The notes below the pieces were generated by a model that was given only the letters and a program-made list of their open reading frames with translations, was not told the DNA's origin and ran no database searches. From the NCBI GenBank assembly GCA_934643535.1, contig CAKUCE010000058.1, positions 1 through 13,130 of the forward strand: DNA of 13,130 nt, written 5' to 3'. The stretch comes from an uncultured Clostridia bacterium (GTDB taxonomy: Bacteria; Bacillota; Clostridia; Christensenellales; Aristaeellaceae). Shown piece after piece: positions 6,219 through 12,611 of this stretch. The position numbers and the translations under genes are program-made. The number at the start of each line of letters is the position of its first letter. Position 1 is the stretch's first letter.

Positions 6219-7949
6219 TTGAAGAAAAAAACGGCGTGGATTCCGTGGCTGACCGGGCTTTTGATGAGCGCGGCCCTGATGGCGGCGATTTTTCTTTTTG
6301 GGGATCTTCGGTACGCCATGAATGACGATACCGCCATTTTGCGGCAGTATATGGGCTTTGGCACAGGGGAAATACCGGAAGCGCATGCGTTTCTGCATCC
6401 GCTTTTGTCCACGCCGCTTCGGTGGCTGGGCTTGGCCGCGCCCGAAGTGGCGTGGTTCAGCTGGATGCAGCTTGCGCTGCTCTGGCTGGCCGGTGCGGTC
6501 AGCGTCAAGGCGCTGATGCAGTGCTTTGCCAAACGGGGCCTTTCCATGGCGGCGGGCGCTGGAGCCGGGGCGGTTTACCTGACGCTTTTCGTCATGACCT
6601 ACGCCTGCCGCGTGACCTTCACCGTCACGGCGGCGGTGCTGGGGGCGGCGGCGGTGTTGCAGCTTTGCTCCATCGACGGCGAGCGCTATACCGACGGGCA
6701 GGTTTTCCGGGCCATGCTGCTGGCGCTGGGGCTGACGGCCCTGTGCGGCGGGCTTCGGCTGATCTGCGTGCTGCCCGTGATTCTTTTCTGCGCGCTGGCG
6801 CTGGCGCCGCTGGCGGCGCGTGATTTCGGTTTTGGCCGGAAGAAAAAACGCTCGTGGAAACCGCTTCTCTGCGGAACGATCGTGATCGTGCTGGCACTGG
6901 GAGCCATGCCGGTCTGGCGCACGGCCAAAATGAAGGCGGCGGGTATGGAAGACTATCTGAACTGGCAGGATGAAAACGGTCGGGTAGTCGATTATTATAA
7001 TGTAAAAAAACTGACGGATGAAGACCTTGCCGTGGCGGACTGGACGCGGAAAGAGGCCAATCTGCTGGCGCAGTGGTGCTTTCTGGGCAGCAATCTGACC
7101 GAGGACAGCTTCCAGCGTCTGGCGGATGAGCTGGAAAGCCGGACGAAAACAGACGCTGCGGCGCGGCTGCAGAGCGCGTGGCAGAAGGTGACGGCGCTGC
7201 CGGAACTGGATCCCGTGGCGTGGAAATCGGTGCTGGCGCTTTTGGCAGTGCTGCTGATCTGCGTGCTGGGGTTGGTGTTCCAGCGCCGGGACTGTCTGTG
7301 GACGAGCCTGACGCTGGCCGCCGGGCTGGCGGCGGCGGGCGTGTTCCTTCTGTATCTGGGCTGGAATGGACGGCTTCCCGTCCGGGCGGCGCTGCAGGCG
7401 GTGCTGCCTTACGGCGCGCTGGTATTCGGCCTGCTGCCGGCCTGCCTGCCGCGCAAGCCGGGAACGGCGGCGAAAGCCATGCTGTCCGCCGGGACGGCGC
7501 TGGCGCTGGTACTGGCGGTGTGCTACGCGGTTCCCGCCGCGCAGGCGCTGGCGAAGCCGGAGGAAGATCCGGAGGCGCTGGACCCCTTCGCCATGCTGGA
7601 CATGATGGCGGCGGAGGACCCGGAGTGTCTGTATTTCTACGATGGAAGCCTGTGCGCGGACAGCCGTATGTTCCCCAGCACGGAATATGGCATTCCGAAG
7701 AACCTGCTGTTCTGGGGCGGCTGGACGTTCCGTTCGCCCGAATACATGAAATGCCTGAGCCGCTTCGGCATTTCGGAAGAGGAGCTGGATACCACCCTGT
7801 TTCTGCGGGACGACGTGTATCTGGCCCGCGGCATGGTCGTACCAGAGCCGGCGGAATTGATCGACGTTCTGTCGGAAAAGACGGAAGAAGAGATCGCCTC
7901 CATGCAGGGCGGCGAAGAGGGCGGCGTGTATGCCTTCCAATTTTATTAA
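6219..7949 (+). CDS. Polytopic membrane protein, GT-C glycosyltransferase-like, unknown function (576 aa)
   Basis: The start is TTG (MKKKTAWIPWL...) with AAAGGA 10 bases upstream; an ATG at 6207 runs into a stop after four codons. A first membrane segment (8-27) is followed by a loop with RYAMNDDTAILRQYMGFGTG (N35-D36-D37). An acidic pair in the first outer loop is the hallmark of GT-C type lipid-linked-sugar transferases. More hydrophobic segments lie at about 79-99, 110-128, 132-150, 164-200 and 212-228. A soluble stretch (about 229-325) precedes further segments (about 332-450), then a C-terminal soluble tail of about 125 residues. Similar Clostridial proteins exist, often near other such copies; here it stands alone with its own promoter. 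Transfer of a sugar to a cell-surface polymer is an inference; the substrate is unknown. It could also be a non-catalytic relative. Confidence 0.7.
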   Translation: MKKKTAWIPWLTGLLMSAALMAAIFLFGDLRYAMNDDTAILRQYMGFGTGEIPEAHAFLHPLLSTPLRWLGLAAPEVAWFSWMQLALLWLAGAVSVKALMQCFAKRGLSMAAGAGAGAVYLTLFVMTYACRVTFTVTAAVLGAAAVLQLCSIDGERYTDGQVFRAMLLALGLTALCGGLRLICVLPVILFCALALAPLAARDFGFGRKKKRSWKPLLCGTIVIVLALGAMPVWRTAKMKAAGMEDYLNWQDENGRVVDYYNVKKLTDEDLAVADWTRKEANLLAQWCFLGSNLTEDSFQRLADELESRTKTDAAARLQSAWQKVTALPELDPVAWKSVLALLAVLLICVLGLVFQRRDCLWTSLTLAAGLAAAGVFLLYLGWNGRLPVRAALQAVLPYGALVFGLLPACLPRKPGTAAKAMLSAGTALALVLAVCYAVPAAQALAKPEEDPEALDPFAMLDMMAAEDPECLYFYDGSLCADSRMFPSTEYGIPKNLLFWGGWTFRSPEYMKCLSRFGISEEELDTTLFLRDDVYLARGMVVPEPAELIDVLSEKTEEEIASMQGGEEGGVYAFQFY

Positions 7950-7965
7950 GTCGGGCGGCTCTTCC

Positions 7966-7994
7966 TTGACTTCCCCTTGAAAACAGGGCATAAT
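7966..7994 (+). promoter_or_regulatory. Promoter of the DUF512-der unit
   Basis: TTGACT (7966-7971), 17-base spacer, CATAAT (7989-7994), both five of six. It lies 17 bases after the previous stop and about 58 bases before the ATG at 8052. No terminator is visible after the upstream gene, so read-through is also possible. Confidence 0.65.
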
Positions 7995-8051
7995 GACAAC
8001 GGCCTTTCCGGCTTTGACCGGAACCGGTCCGGATTCCGAAGGAGGAACTGC

Positions 8052-9368
8052 ATGCGCCATGAAATTACCGCGGTGGATCGCGGGTCTGCGGCCCATCGGG
8101 CCGGTATTCTTCCCGGCGACGTGCTTTTGCGCATCAACGGCGAGGACATTATCGACGAGATCGACTATCAGGCGTTGATCGCCAACCGCCAGCTGGAAAT
8201 GGAGCTGGAACGGGACGGAAAGCCTTTGCGGCTCTCCGTCCGAAAATACGAGGTGGAGCCCATGGGGCTTCATTTCGGGGAAAGCATGACGCTGAGTCCG
8301 CGCACCTGTCATAACAACTGCGCGTTCTGCTTTATCGCCCAGATGCCTCCGGGACTGCGCCAGACTCTGTACGTGAAGGACGACGACTGGCGATTTTCCC
8401 TGATGATGGGCAATTTCGTCACCCTGACCAACGTGAACGATCAGGAGTTCGAGCGGATCATCCGCCGCCACGCTTCGCCTTTGTATATCAGCGTCCACAC
8501 CACTGACCCGGAGCTGCGCTGCCGGCTGATGAACAACCGCTTCGCCGGGAACATTATGGAGCGGCTGACCCGGCTGAAGGAAGCGGGCATCCACTTCCAT
8601 TGCCAGATCGTGGTCTGTCCGGAGCAGAACGACGGCGAAGCCCTGATGCGCACCTTGAACGACCTGCGCTCGCTGGCGCCCGCCGCCGAAACGGCTGCGC
8701 TGGTGCCGGTGGGGCTGACCAAATTCCGGGAGGGACTGTTCCCGCTGCGGACGTTTACCCGGGAGGAAGCCCGGGCGCTTCTGAAGATGATCGCGCCCTT
8801 TCAGGAGGAATGCCGCCGCACCCTCGGCACCACTTTCGCTTTCCCCAGCGACGAGTTTTTCTGTATCGCCGGGCTGGAAGTGCCGGAGGAGGACTGGTAT
8901 GAGGACTTCCCCCAGATCGAAAACGGCGTAGGGCTGCTTCGGCGGCAGGTCTGCGAAATGGAGGAAGCCCGGAGGTTCGACGACGATCCGCCGCCGGAGG
9001 GCGAACGCCGTTATGTGATCCCCACGGGGGTGAGCTTCGCGCCCCAGCTGGAACGGCTGGTGAAGCGCTTCGCTCCGCCGAATACCACGGTGCGGGTGGT
9101 GCCGGTGCAGAATCACTTCTTCGGCGAAACCATCACCGTGACCGGCCTTCTGACCGGCGGCGATATTCTGGCCGCGCTGACCCCGGAGGTCTGCGATGGC
9201 ATGAAGGAGATCATGCTCTGCAGCGTGACTCTTCGCCACGAACAGGATCGTTTTCTGGATGACATGACCATCGACGAGTTCCGCAAGCGGGCTCCGCTGC
9301 CCGTGCGGCTGGTGGGCAGCGACGGCCAGTCGCTGTACGACGGCCTGCATGGCCGAGGTCTGGACTGA
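8052..9368 (+). CDS. DUF512 family protein: PDZ-like plus radical SAM (438 aa)
   Basis: An N-terminal PDZ-like domain (about 1-65: DRGSAAHRAGILPGDVLLRI then NGEDI) is followed by a radical-SAM type cluster motif, C86-x3-C90-x2-C93 (CHNNCAFC, then FIAQMPPGLRQTLY). A TIM-barrel-like middle and a C-terminal DUF512 domain (about 300-438) follow. The length is the usual one. The ATG at 8052 has AGGAGG six bases upstream; the frame is open 25 codons further but only across the promoter. The stop is 24 bases before der, so the two are co-transcribed, as is common in Clostridia. Known of the family: the cysteines should bind a 4Fe-4S cluster with S-adenosylmethionine, but the reaction is not established. 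Inference from context: a role linked to ribosome or RNA maturation. Confidence 0.92.
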   Translation: MRHEITAVDRGSAAHRAGILPGDVLLRINGEDIIDEIDYQALIANRQLEMELERDGKPLRLSVRKYEVEPMGLHFGESMTLSPRTCHNNCAFCFIAQMPPGLRQTLYVKDDDWRFSLMMGNFVTLTNVNDQEFERIIRRHASPLYISVHTTDPELRCRLMNNRFAGNIMERLTRLKEAGIHFHCQIVVCPEQNDGEALMRTLNDLRSLAPAAETAALVPVGLTKFREGLFPLRTFTREEARALLKMIAPFQEECRRTLGTTFAFPSDEFFCIAGLEVPEEDWYEDFPQIENGVGLLRRQVCEMEEARRFDDDPPPEGERRYVIPTGVSFAPQLERLVKRFAPPNTTVRVVPVQNHFFGETITVTGLLTGGDILAALTPEVCDGMKEIMLCSVTLRHEQDRFLDDMTIDEFRKRAPLPVRLVGSDGQSLYDGLHGRGLD

Positions 9369-9392
9369 ACCATCGGGAATAAGGAGGAAACC

Positions 9393-10733
9393 ATGGCCAA
9401 ACCCTTAGTTGCCATCGTTGGCAGGCCCAATGTGGGCAAATCGACTTTCTTCAATAAAATCGCCGGACGGCGCATCTCCATTGTGGAGGATGTGCCCGGC
9501 GTGACCCGCGACCGCATCTATTGCGACGTGGAGTGGATGGGCCGTCATTTCAGCATGGTGGATACCGGCGGTCTGGATATGCGCAGCGAGGACGTGCTGC
9601 TTTCCCAGATGCGGCGGCAGGCGGAGATCGCCATGGAAACGGCGGACGTGATCTGCTTTTTCTGCGACGGCCGCACCGGCCTGACCCCGGACGATGAGGA
9701 CATCTGCCATTATCTGCGCAAGACCCACAAGCCTATTCTGCTGGTGGTCAATAAGATGGACTACGCGGGCCTGAACGACCAGCTGTACGAATACTACAAC
9801 CTTGGTCTGGGCGATCCCATTGCCATCAGCGCCACCAACATGCTGGGGCTGGGCGACCTGCTGGAGGCCATCGTCCGCCATTTGCCCCCGGCTCAGCCCG
9901 ACGAGGAAGAAGAGGAAGAACACGTGATCCAGCTGGCGCTGGTGGGCCGCCCCAACGTGGGCAAAAGCTCCCTGTCCAACAAGCTGCTGGGGCAGGAGCG
10001 CACCATGGTCAGCGATATTCCCGGCACCACCCGGGACGCGATTGACACCCTCTTTACCGATACGGACGGCACCCGCTTCAACATCATCGACACCGCCGGA
10101 ATGCGCAAAAAAAAGGCGGTGGAGGATGAAACACTGGAACGCTACAGCGTGCTGCGCTCCATCGCCGCCATCGACCGCTGCGACGTGGCCCTGCTGCTGA
10201 TCGACGCCCAGACGGGCGTGACCGAGCAGGACACCAAGGTGGCCGGGCTGATCCTCAACTCCGGCAAGGCGGTCATCGTGGTGGTCAACAAGTGGGACGC
10301 TATCGAGAAGGACACCAACACCATGGAGGCCATGCGCAAGAAGATCCTCTCCGATCTGAAGTTCATGAGCTACGCGCCGGTGCTGTTCCTCTCCGCCCTG
10401 ACCGGCCAGCGGGTGAATACCGTGCTGGACGCGGTGAAGGCCGCCTATGCCCAGTACTCCAAACGGGTGCCCACCGGCGTTCTGAATGAAGCGCTGGCCG
10501 ATGCGCAGATCAGTCTGCAGCCTCCCGTTTCCGGCGGCCGCCGCTTGAAGATCTACTACGCTACCCAGCAGAGCGTCTGCCCGCCCACCTTCGTTCTGTT
10601 CATCAACAACGAGGAACTGATGCACTTCGCCTATCAGCGCTATCTGGAAAACCACTTCCGCAAGTGCTTCGGCTTCGAGGGTACGCCCATCCGTTTCATC
10701 CTGCGGGAGAAGAAGCAGGATGGAAAAAACTGA
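9393..10733 (+). CDS. der: Ribosome biogenesis GTPase Der (EngA), 446 aa
   Basis: Der acts in late assembly of the 50S ribosomal subunit and is normally essential. It has the diagnostic tandem GTPase domains plus KH-like tail. Domain 1: P-loop GRPNVGKS at 10-17, PGVTRDR at 35-41, DTGG at 57-60, NKMD at 120-123. Domain 2: P-loop GRPNVGKS at 185-192, PGTTRD at 210-215, DTAGM at 233-237, NKWD at 299-302. An acidic linker with six consecutive glutamates (171-176) separates them. The KH-like domain is at about 355-440 and ends in GTPIRFILREKK. The length matches the family. AAGGAGG precedes the ATG by 7 bases. It is the second gene after the DUF512 protein and is followed by a strong terminator. 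Confidence 0.98.
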   Translation: MAKPLVAIVGRPNVGKSTFFNKIAGRRISIVEDVPGVTRDRIYCDVEWMGRHFSMVDTGGLDMRSEDVLLSQMRRQAEIAMETADVICFFCDGRTGLTPDDEDICHYLRKTHKPILLVVNKMDYAGLNDQLYEYYNLGLGDPIAISATNMLGLGDLLEAIVRHLPPAQPDEEEEEEHVIQLALVGRPNVGKSSLSNKLLGQERTMVSDIPGTTRDAIDTLFTDTDGTRFNIIDTAGMRKKKAVEDETLERYSVLRSIAAIDRCDVALLLIDAQTGVTEQDTKVAGLILNSGKAVIVVVNKWDAIEKDTNTMEAMRKKILSDLKFMSYAPVLFLSALTGQRVNTVLDAVKAAYAQYSKRVPTGVLNEALADAQISLQPPVSGGRRLKIYYATQQSVCPPTFVLFINNEELMHFAYQRYLENHFRKCFGFEGTPIRFILREKKQDGKN

Positions 10734-10740
10734 GTCCATC

Positions 10741-10782
10741 AAAGAGGCCCTCCTGTGCGGTGTACACGCAGGAGGGCCTTTT
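10741..10782 (+). terminator. Intrinsic terminator after der
   Basis: Perfect 10-bp stem GGCCCTCCTG (10746-10755) with CAGGAGGGCC (10769-10778), 13-base loop, then TTTT (10779-10782). It starts about 12 bases after the der stop. On the opposite strand the stem is followed only by TCTTT, so it might also weakly stop transcripts from the hydrolase gene to its right. Confidence 0.85.
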
Positions 10783-10800
10783 GGGTTCAGCGTTTAGGGG

Positions 10801-10865
10801 GGAGCTGAGAAATGCGCCGGCGTCTTTTCCGCCATTTCGGCGTCGGAAAGTCTCGATTTAGCTCC
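10801..10865. other. Self-complementary 65-base intergenic element
   Basis: GGAGCTGAGA (10801-10810) can pair with TCTC (10851-10854) and AGCTCC (10860-10865) around a 5-base bulge. Within it, TTTCCG (10826-10831) pairs with CGGAAA (10844-10849), and CGCC (10830-10833) with GGCG (10839-10842) is an alternative inner pairing. A separate perfect hairpin, TTTAGC-TCC-GCTAAA, overlaps the right edge (10858-10872). None has a T run. No gene is visible in the remainder of 10783-10942. An RNA structure at the 3' end of one of the convergent transcripts is possible. Confidence 0.3.
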
Positions 10866-10942
10866 GCTAAACCGTCAACCTTCCTCCTTGAACGGACGAA
10901 AAACCGCTCGAGCTGTCGCCTCTTCCTTTTTTCAGATACACA

Positions 10943-11431
10943 CTAACAAAGCGCTTCGTCCAGCTTTTCAACGGAGCAGCCTTTGCTTTGATAGTATTCG
11001 AGCATTCCGCTGATTTTGCTTTTATCGTAGCTCGTCACACAGTCCGAAAGCACGTGAACCCGATAGCCTGCTTTCGCCATGTTGAAGCTGGTGGATTTGA
11101 CGCAGGCGGTAGCGTCCGCCCCTGCAAGGTAAAATTCGTCGACGCCGTTCGCCTCGATAAAGGCCGCAAACGCCTCGCTGGTCAGGGCGTTGCTTTTGGT
11201 TTTGACGAAAATATTTTCCGAGACGATCTTCAGTTCCGGAACCAGCTCCGCGCCGCGGGTATCCGGCTTGAAGGTGCGCGTCCCGGCGGAAAGATTGTTG
11301 TGCCTGATGTAGACCACCTGCATTCCCTTCGCGGCGGCCCGTTCGATCGCCTGATTCAGTTTTTCCAGAATGTCCCTGTAATTTTTGGTGATGTCATTTT
11401 GAATGTCGATGATGACCAGTGCCTTGCTCAT
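10943..11431 (-). CDS. Isochorismatase-family cysteine hydrolase (162 aa)
   Basis: Members of this family hydrolyse small amides, ethers or related compounds (isochorismate, nicotinamide, N-carbamoyl compounds) with an Asp-Lys-Cys triad. The triad is visible: D9 in ALVIIDIQND, K77 in FVKTKSNAL, and C110 in AGADATACVKSTSFNMAKAG. The length is slightly short for the family (usually 170-210), but start and end look complete. The ATG has GGAGG 7 bases upstream. It is convergent with der and divergent from gpr, so it stands alone. Base composition is visibly lower in GC (near 50% in sampled stretches) than the flanking genes, with more AT-ending codons, which may mean later acquisition. The substrate cannot be assigned; no nicotinamidase metal triad (D-x-H-x-x-H) is seen. 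Confidence 0.9.
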   Translation of the reverse strand: MSKALVIIDIQNDITKNYRDILEKLNQAIERAAAKGMQVVYIRHNNLSAGTRTFKPDTRGAELVPELKIVSENIFVKTKSNALTSEAFAAFIEANGVDEFYLAGADATACVKSTSFNMAKAGYRVHVLSDCVTSYDKSKISGMLEYYQSKGCSVEKLDEALC

Positions 11432-11476
11432 TCCTTTTCCTCCACGGTATTTTGGTTGGATTTGAACTGCTTTGTT

Positions 11477-11505
11477 ATCATATCATTCTCATCAAAAATA
11501 TGCAA
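11477..11505 (-). promoter_or_regulatory. Promoter of the isochorismatase-like gene
   Basis: On the minus strand, TTGCAT (11505-11500), 17-base spacer ending in TGA (extended -10), TATGAT (11482-11477). It lies about 46 bases before the ATG at 11431 in an AT-rich stretch. The -35 is weak but the -10 is good. Confidence 0.55.
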
Positions 11506-11547
11506 CATACGAAACGCAACGTTTGAAACAAATGTGCAAAAAATGGC

Positions 11548-11557
11548 GGGTAAAATG
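11548..11557 (+). promoter_or_regulatory. Possible sporulation-sigma -10 element upstream of gpr
   Basis: GGGTAAAATG resembles the sigma-F type -10 pattern GGnnAnAnTR, and gpr is a known forespore gene in Bacillus. No matching -35 (GYATA type) is seen 15-16 bases upstream, so the assignment is weak. It lies 57 bases before the gpr ATG. Confidence 0.25.
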
Positions 11558-11614
11558 TCTACATGCTTTTCCTTCAAACCGTGCACACTGTTCCCAAAGA
11601 AAGGATGGGATGGT

Positions 11615-12541
11615 ATGCGCGGTTTTCGCACGGATCTGGCCATGGAAAGCGTGGGGGAGGAGAGCGGGCGGCTGGAAGGTGTCAGCATGAGCGCCCATCA
11701 GATCGGCGGCGTGAAACGGACGCGGATCGTGATCCAGTCCCGGAGGGCGGCGGAGGTATTGCAGCGGCCCATGGGCGAATACATTACGCTGGAATGCCCG
11801 GCGCTGGCCCACTGCGAACAGCAGGAACGGCAGATGCTCATCCGGCTGATCGCGCAGGCCGTGCGGGCGCTGCTGCCCAGGGAGGGCGAGGTGCTGGTGG
11901 TAGGGCTGGGCAACCGGAACGTGACCGCCGACGCGCTGGGCACCCGGGTGGTGGAGCGGACGCTGGTGACCCGCCATCTGGGGGAAAGTCTTGCCCGGGA
12001 AATGCGGGGCCGCCTGCGAGGGGTCAGCGCCATCGCTCCCGGCGTGCTGGGACTGACCGGCATCGAAACCGCGGAGCTGTGCCGGGGACTGATCCAGCGG
12101 GTACGCCCTGCGGCGGTCATCGCCATTGACGCGCTGGCCGCTTTTGACAGCGGGCGCATTTGCAGCACCATCCAGATCACCAATACCGGCATCGAACCCG
12201 GCAGCGGCGTGGGCAATCACCGGCTGGGACTGACGGAGGAAACGCTGGGCGTGCGGGTCATCGCCGTGGGCGTGCCCATGGTGGTGTACGCTTCTACCAT
12301 TGCCCGGGACGCGATGGCCCGGCTGATGGAGGAATATCACGTGGATTCCGGCGACCATTCCGAAGCAGCCGGGCGGCTTTTGCAGCAGGTGGCGGACGGC
12401 TTTCTGGGCAATATGGTGGTCACGCCGCGGGAGATCGACGAAATGGTGCTCAGCGTGGCCGATCTGCTCAGCGAGGGGCTGAACCGGGCGCTTCAGCCTT
12501 CGCTGGATGAGGAAACCCTGCATACCTACCTTCATGCCTAG
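11615..12541 (+). CDS. gpr: Germination protease GPR, spore-specific endopeptidase (308 aa)
   Basis: GPR degrades the small acid-soluble spore proteins (SASPs) that coat spore DNA when spores germinate. It is made in the forespore as an inactive zymogen that cleaves itself. The N-terminus MRGFRTDLAMESV carries the self-cleavage-type sequence TD-LAME (compare the SASP site TE-IASE), which would give a propeptide of only 7 residues, shorter than the ~15 known for B. megaterium. Asp residues matching the essential pair of the A25 family are D106 (RNVTADALGTRV) and D172 (AVIAIDALAAFDSGRIC), 66 residues apart as in Bacillus. Other conserved blocks are LVVGLGNRNVTADALGT and TNTGIEPGSGVGNHR. The ATG at 11615 has AAAGGA 9 bases upstream. 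spoIIP follows with no terminator between, the usual gpr-spoIIP order. Confidence 0.96.
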   Translation: MRGFRTDLAMESVGEESGRLEGVSMSAHQIGGVKRTRIVIQSRRAAEVLQRPMGEYITLECPALAHCEQQERQMLIRLIAQAVRALLPREGEVLVVGLGNRNVTADALGTRVVERTLVTRHLGESLAREMRGRLRGVSAIAPGVLGLTGIETAELCRGLIQRVRPAAVIAIDALAAFDSGRICSTIQITNTGIEPGSGVGNHRLGLTEETLGVRVIAVGVPMVVYASTIARDAMARLMEEYHVDSGDHSEAAGRLLQQVADGFLGNMVVTPREIDEMVLSVADLLSEGLNRALQPSLDEETLHTYLHA

Positions 12542-12567
12542 CATATCCTTCTGGGAAAAACCCCGTC

Positions 12568-12581
12568 AAAGGCGGTGATCC
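12568..12581 (+). promoter_or_regulatory. Extended Shine-Dalgarno ahead of spoIIP
   Basis: AAAGGCGGTGATCC matches 13 of 14 bases of AAAGGAGGTGATCC, the full complement of the usual Firmicutes 16S 3' end. It ends 6 bases before the ATG at 12588, not in front of any start codon of the spoIIP frame. A GTG of the spoIIP frame (12575) is buried inside it. Confidence 0.6.
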
Positions 12582-12587
12582 CCACGG

Positions 12588-12611
12588 ATGGTTTCTGGAA
12601 AAAACGAATGA
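12588..12611 (+). CDS. Possible 7-codon leader peptide or frameshifted start of spoIIP
   Basis: ATG GTT TCT GGA AAA AAC GAA TGA encodes MVSGKNE. It is the only ATG placed for the strong Shine-Dalgarno at 12568-12581. It runs through an A6 tract (12599-12604) in the form A-AAA-AAC, a classic -1 slippery heptamer, and its stop overlaps the first ATG of the spoIIP frame as ATGA (12608-12611). One extra A would fuse it in frame and give MVSGKKRMIYLG, a normal-looking membrane-protein start. It could be a coupling leader, a frameshift site or a base-call error; I cannot tell which. Confidence 0.35.
   Translation: MVSGKNE

Noticed and set aside
6174..9350. 1058-codon open frame on the minus strand
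   Set aside because: It lies antisense and in codon register to two clear plus-strand genes that share one frame and avoid TTA, CTA and TCA. The protein is low-complexity Arg/His/Gln, as expected of a shadow frame.
9405..10742. 445-codon open frame antisense to der
   Set aside because: Same register effect; der is unmistakable on the plus strand.
10880..10900. AAGGAGG on the minus strand after the hydrolase gene
   Set aside because: A good Shine-Dalgarno by itself, but the only nearby start (TTG) meets a stop after three codons, so there is no gene behind it.
11506..11512. CATACGA as a sigma-G -10 box for gpr
   Set aside because: No GHATR-type -35 at 17-18 bases upstream, and it is over 100 bases from the gene.
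10988..11614. N-terminal extension of the gpr frame across the hydrolase gene
   Set aside because: This part is antisense to the isochorismatase-like gene. The conserved GPR start and a ribosome binding site are at 11615.
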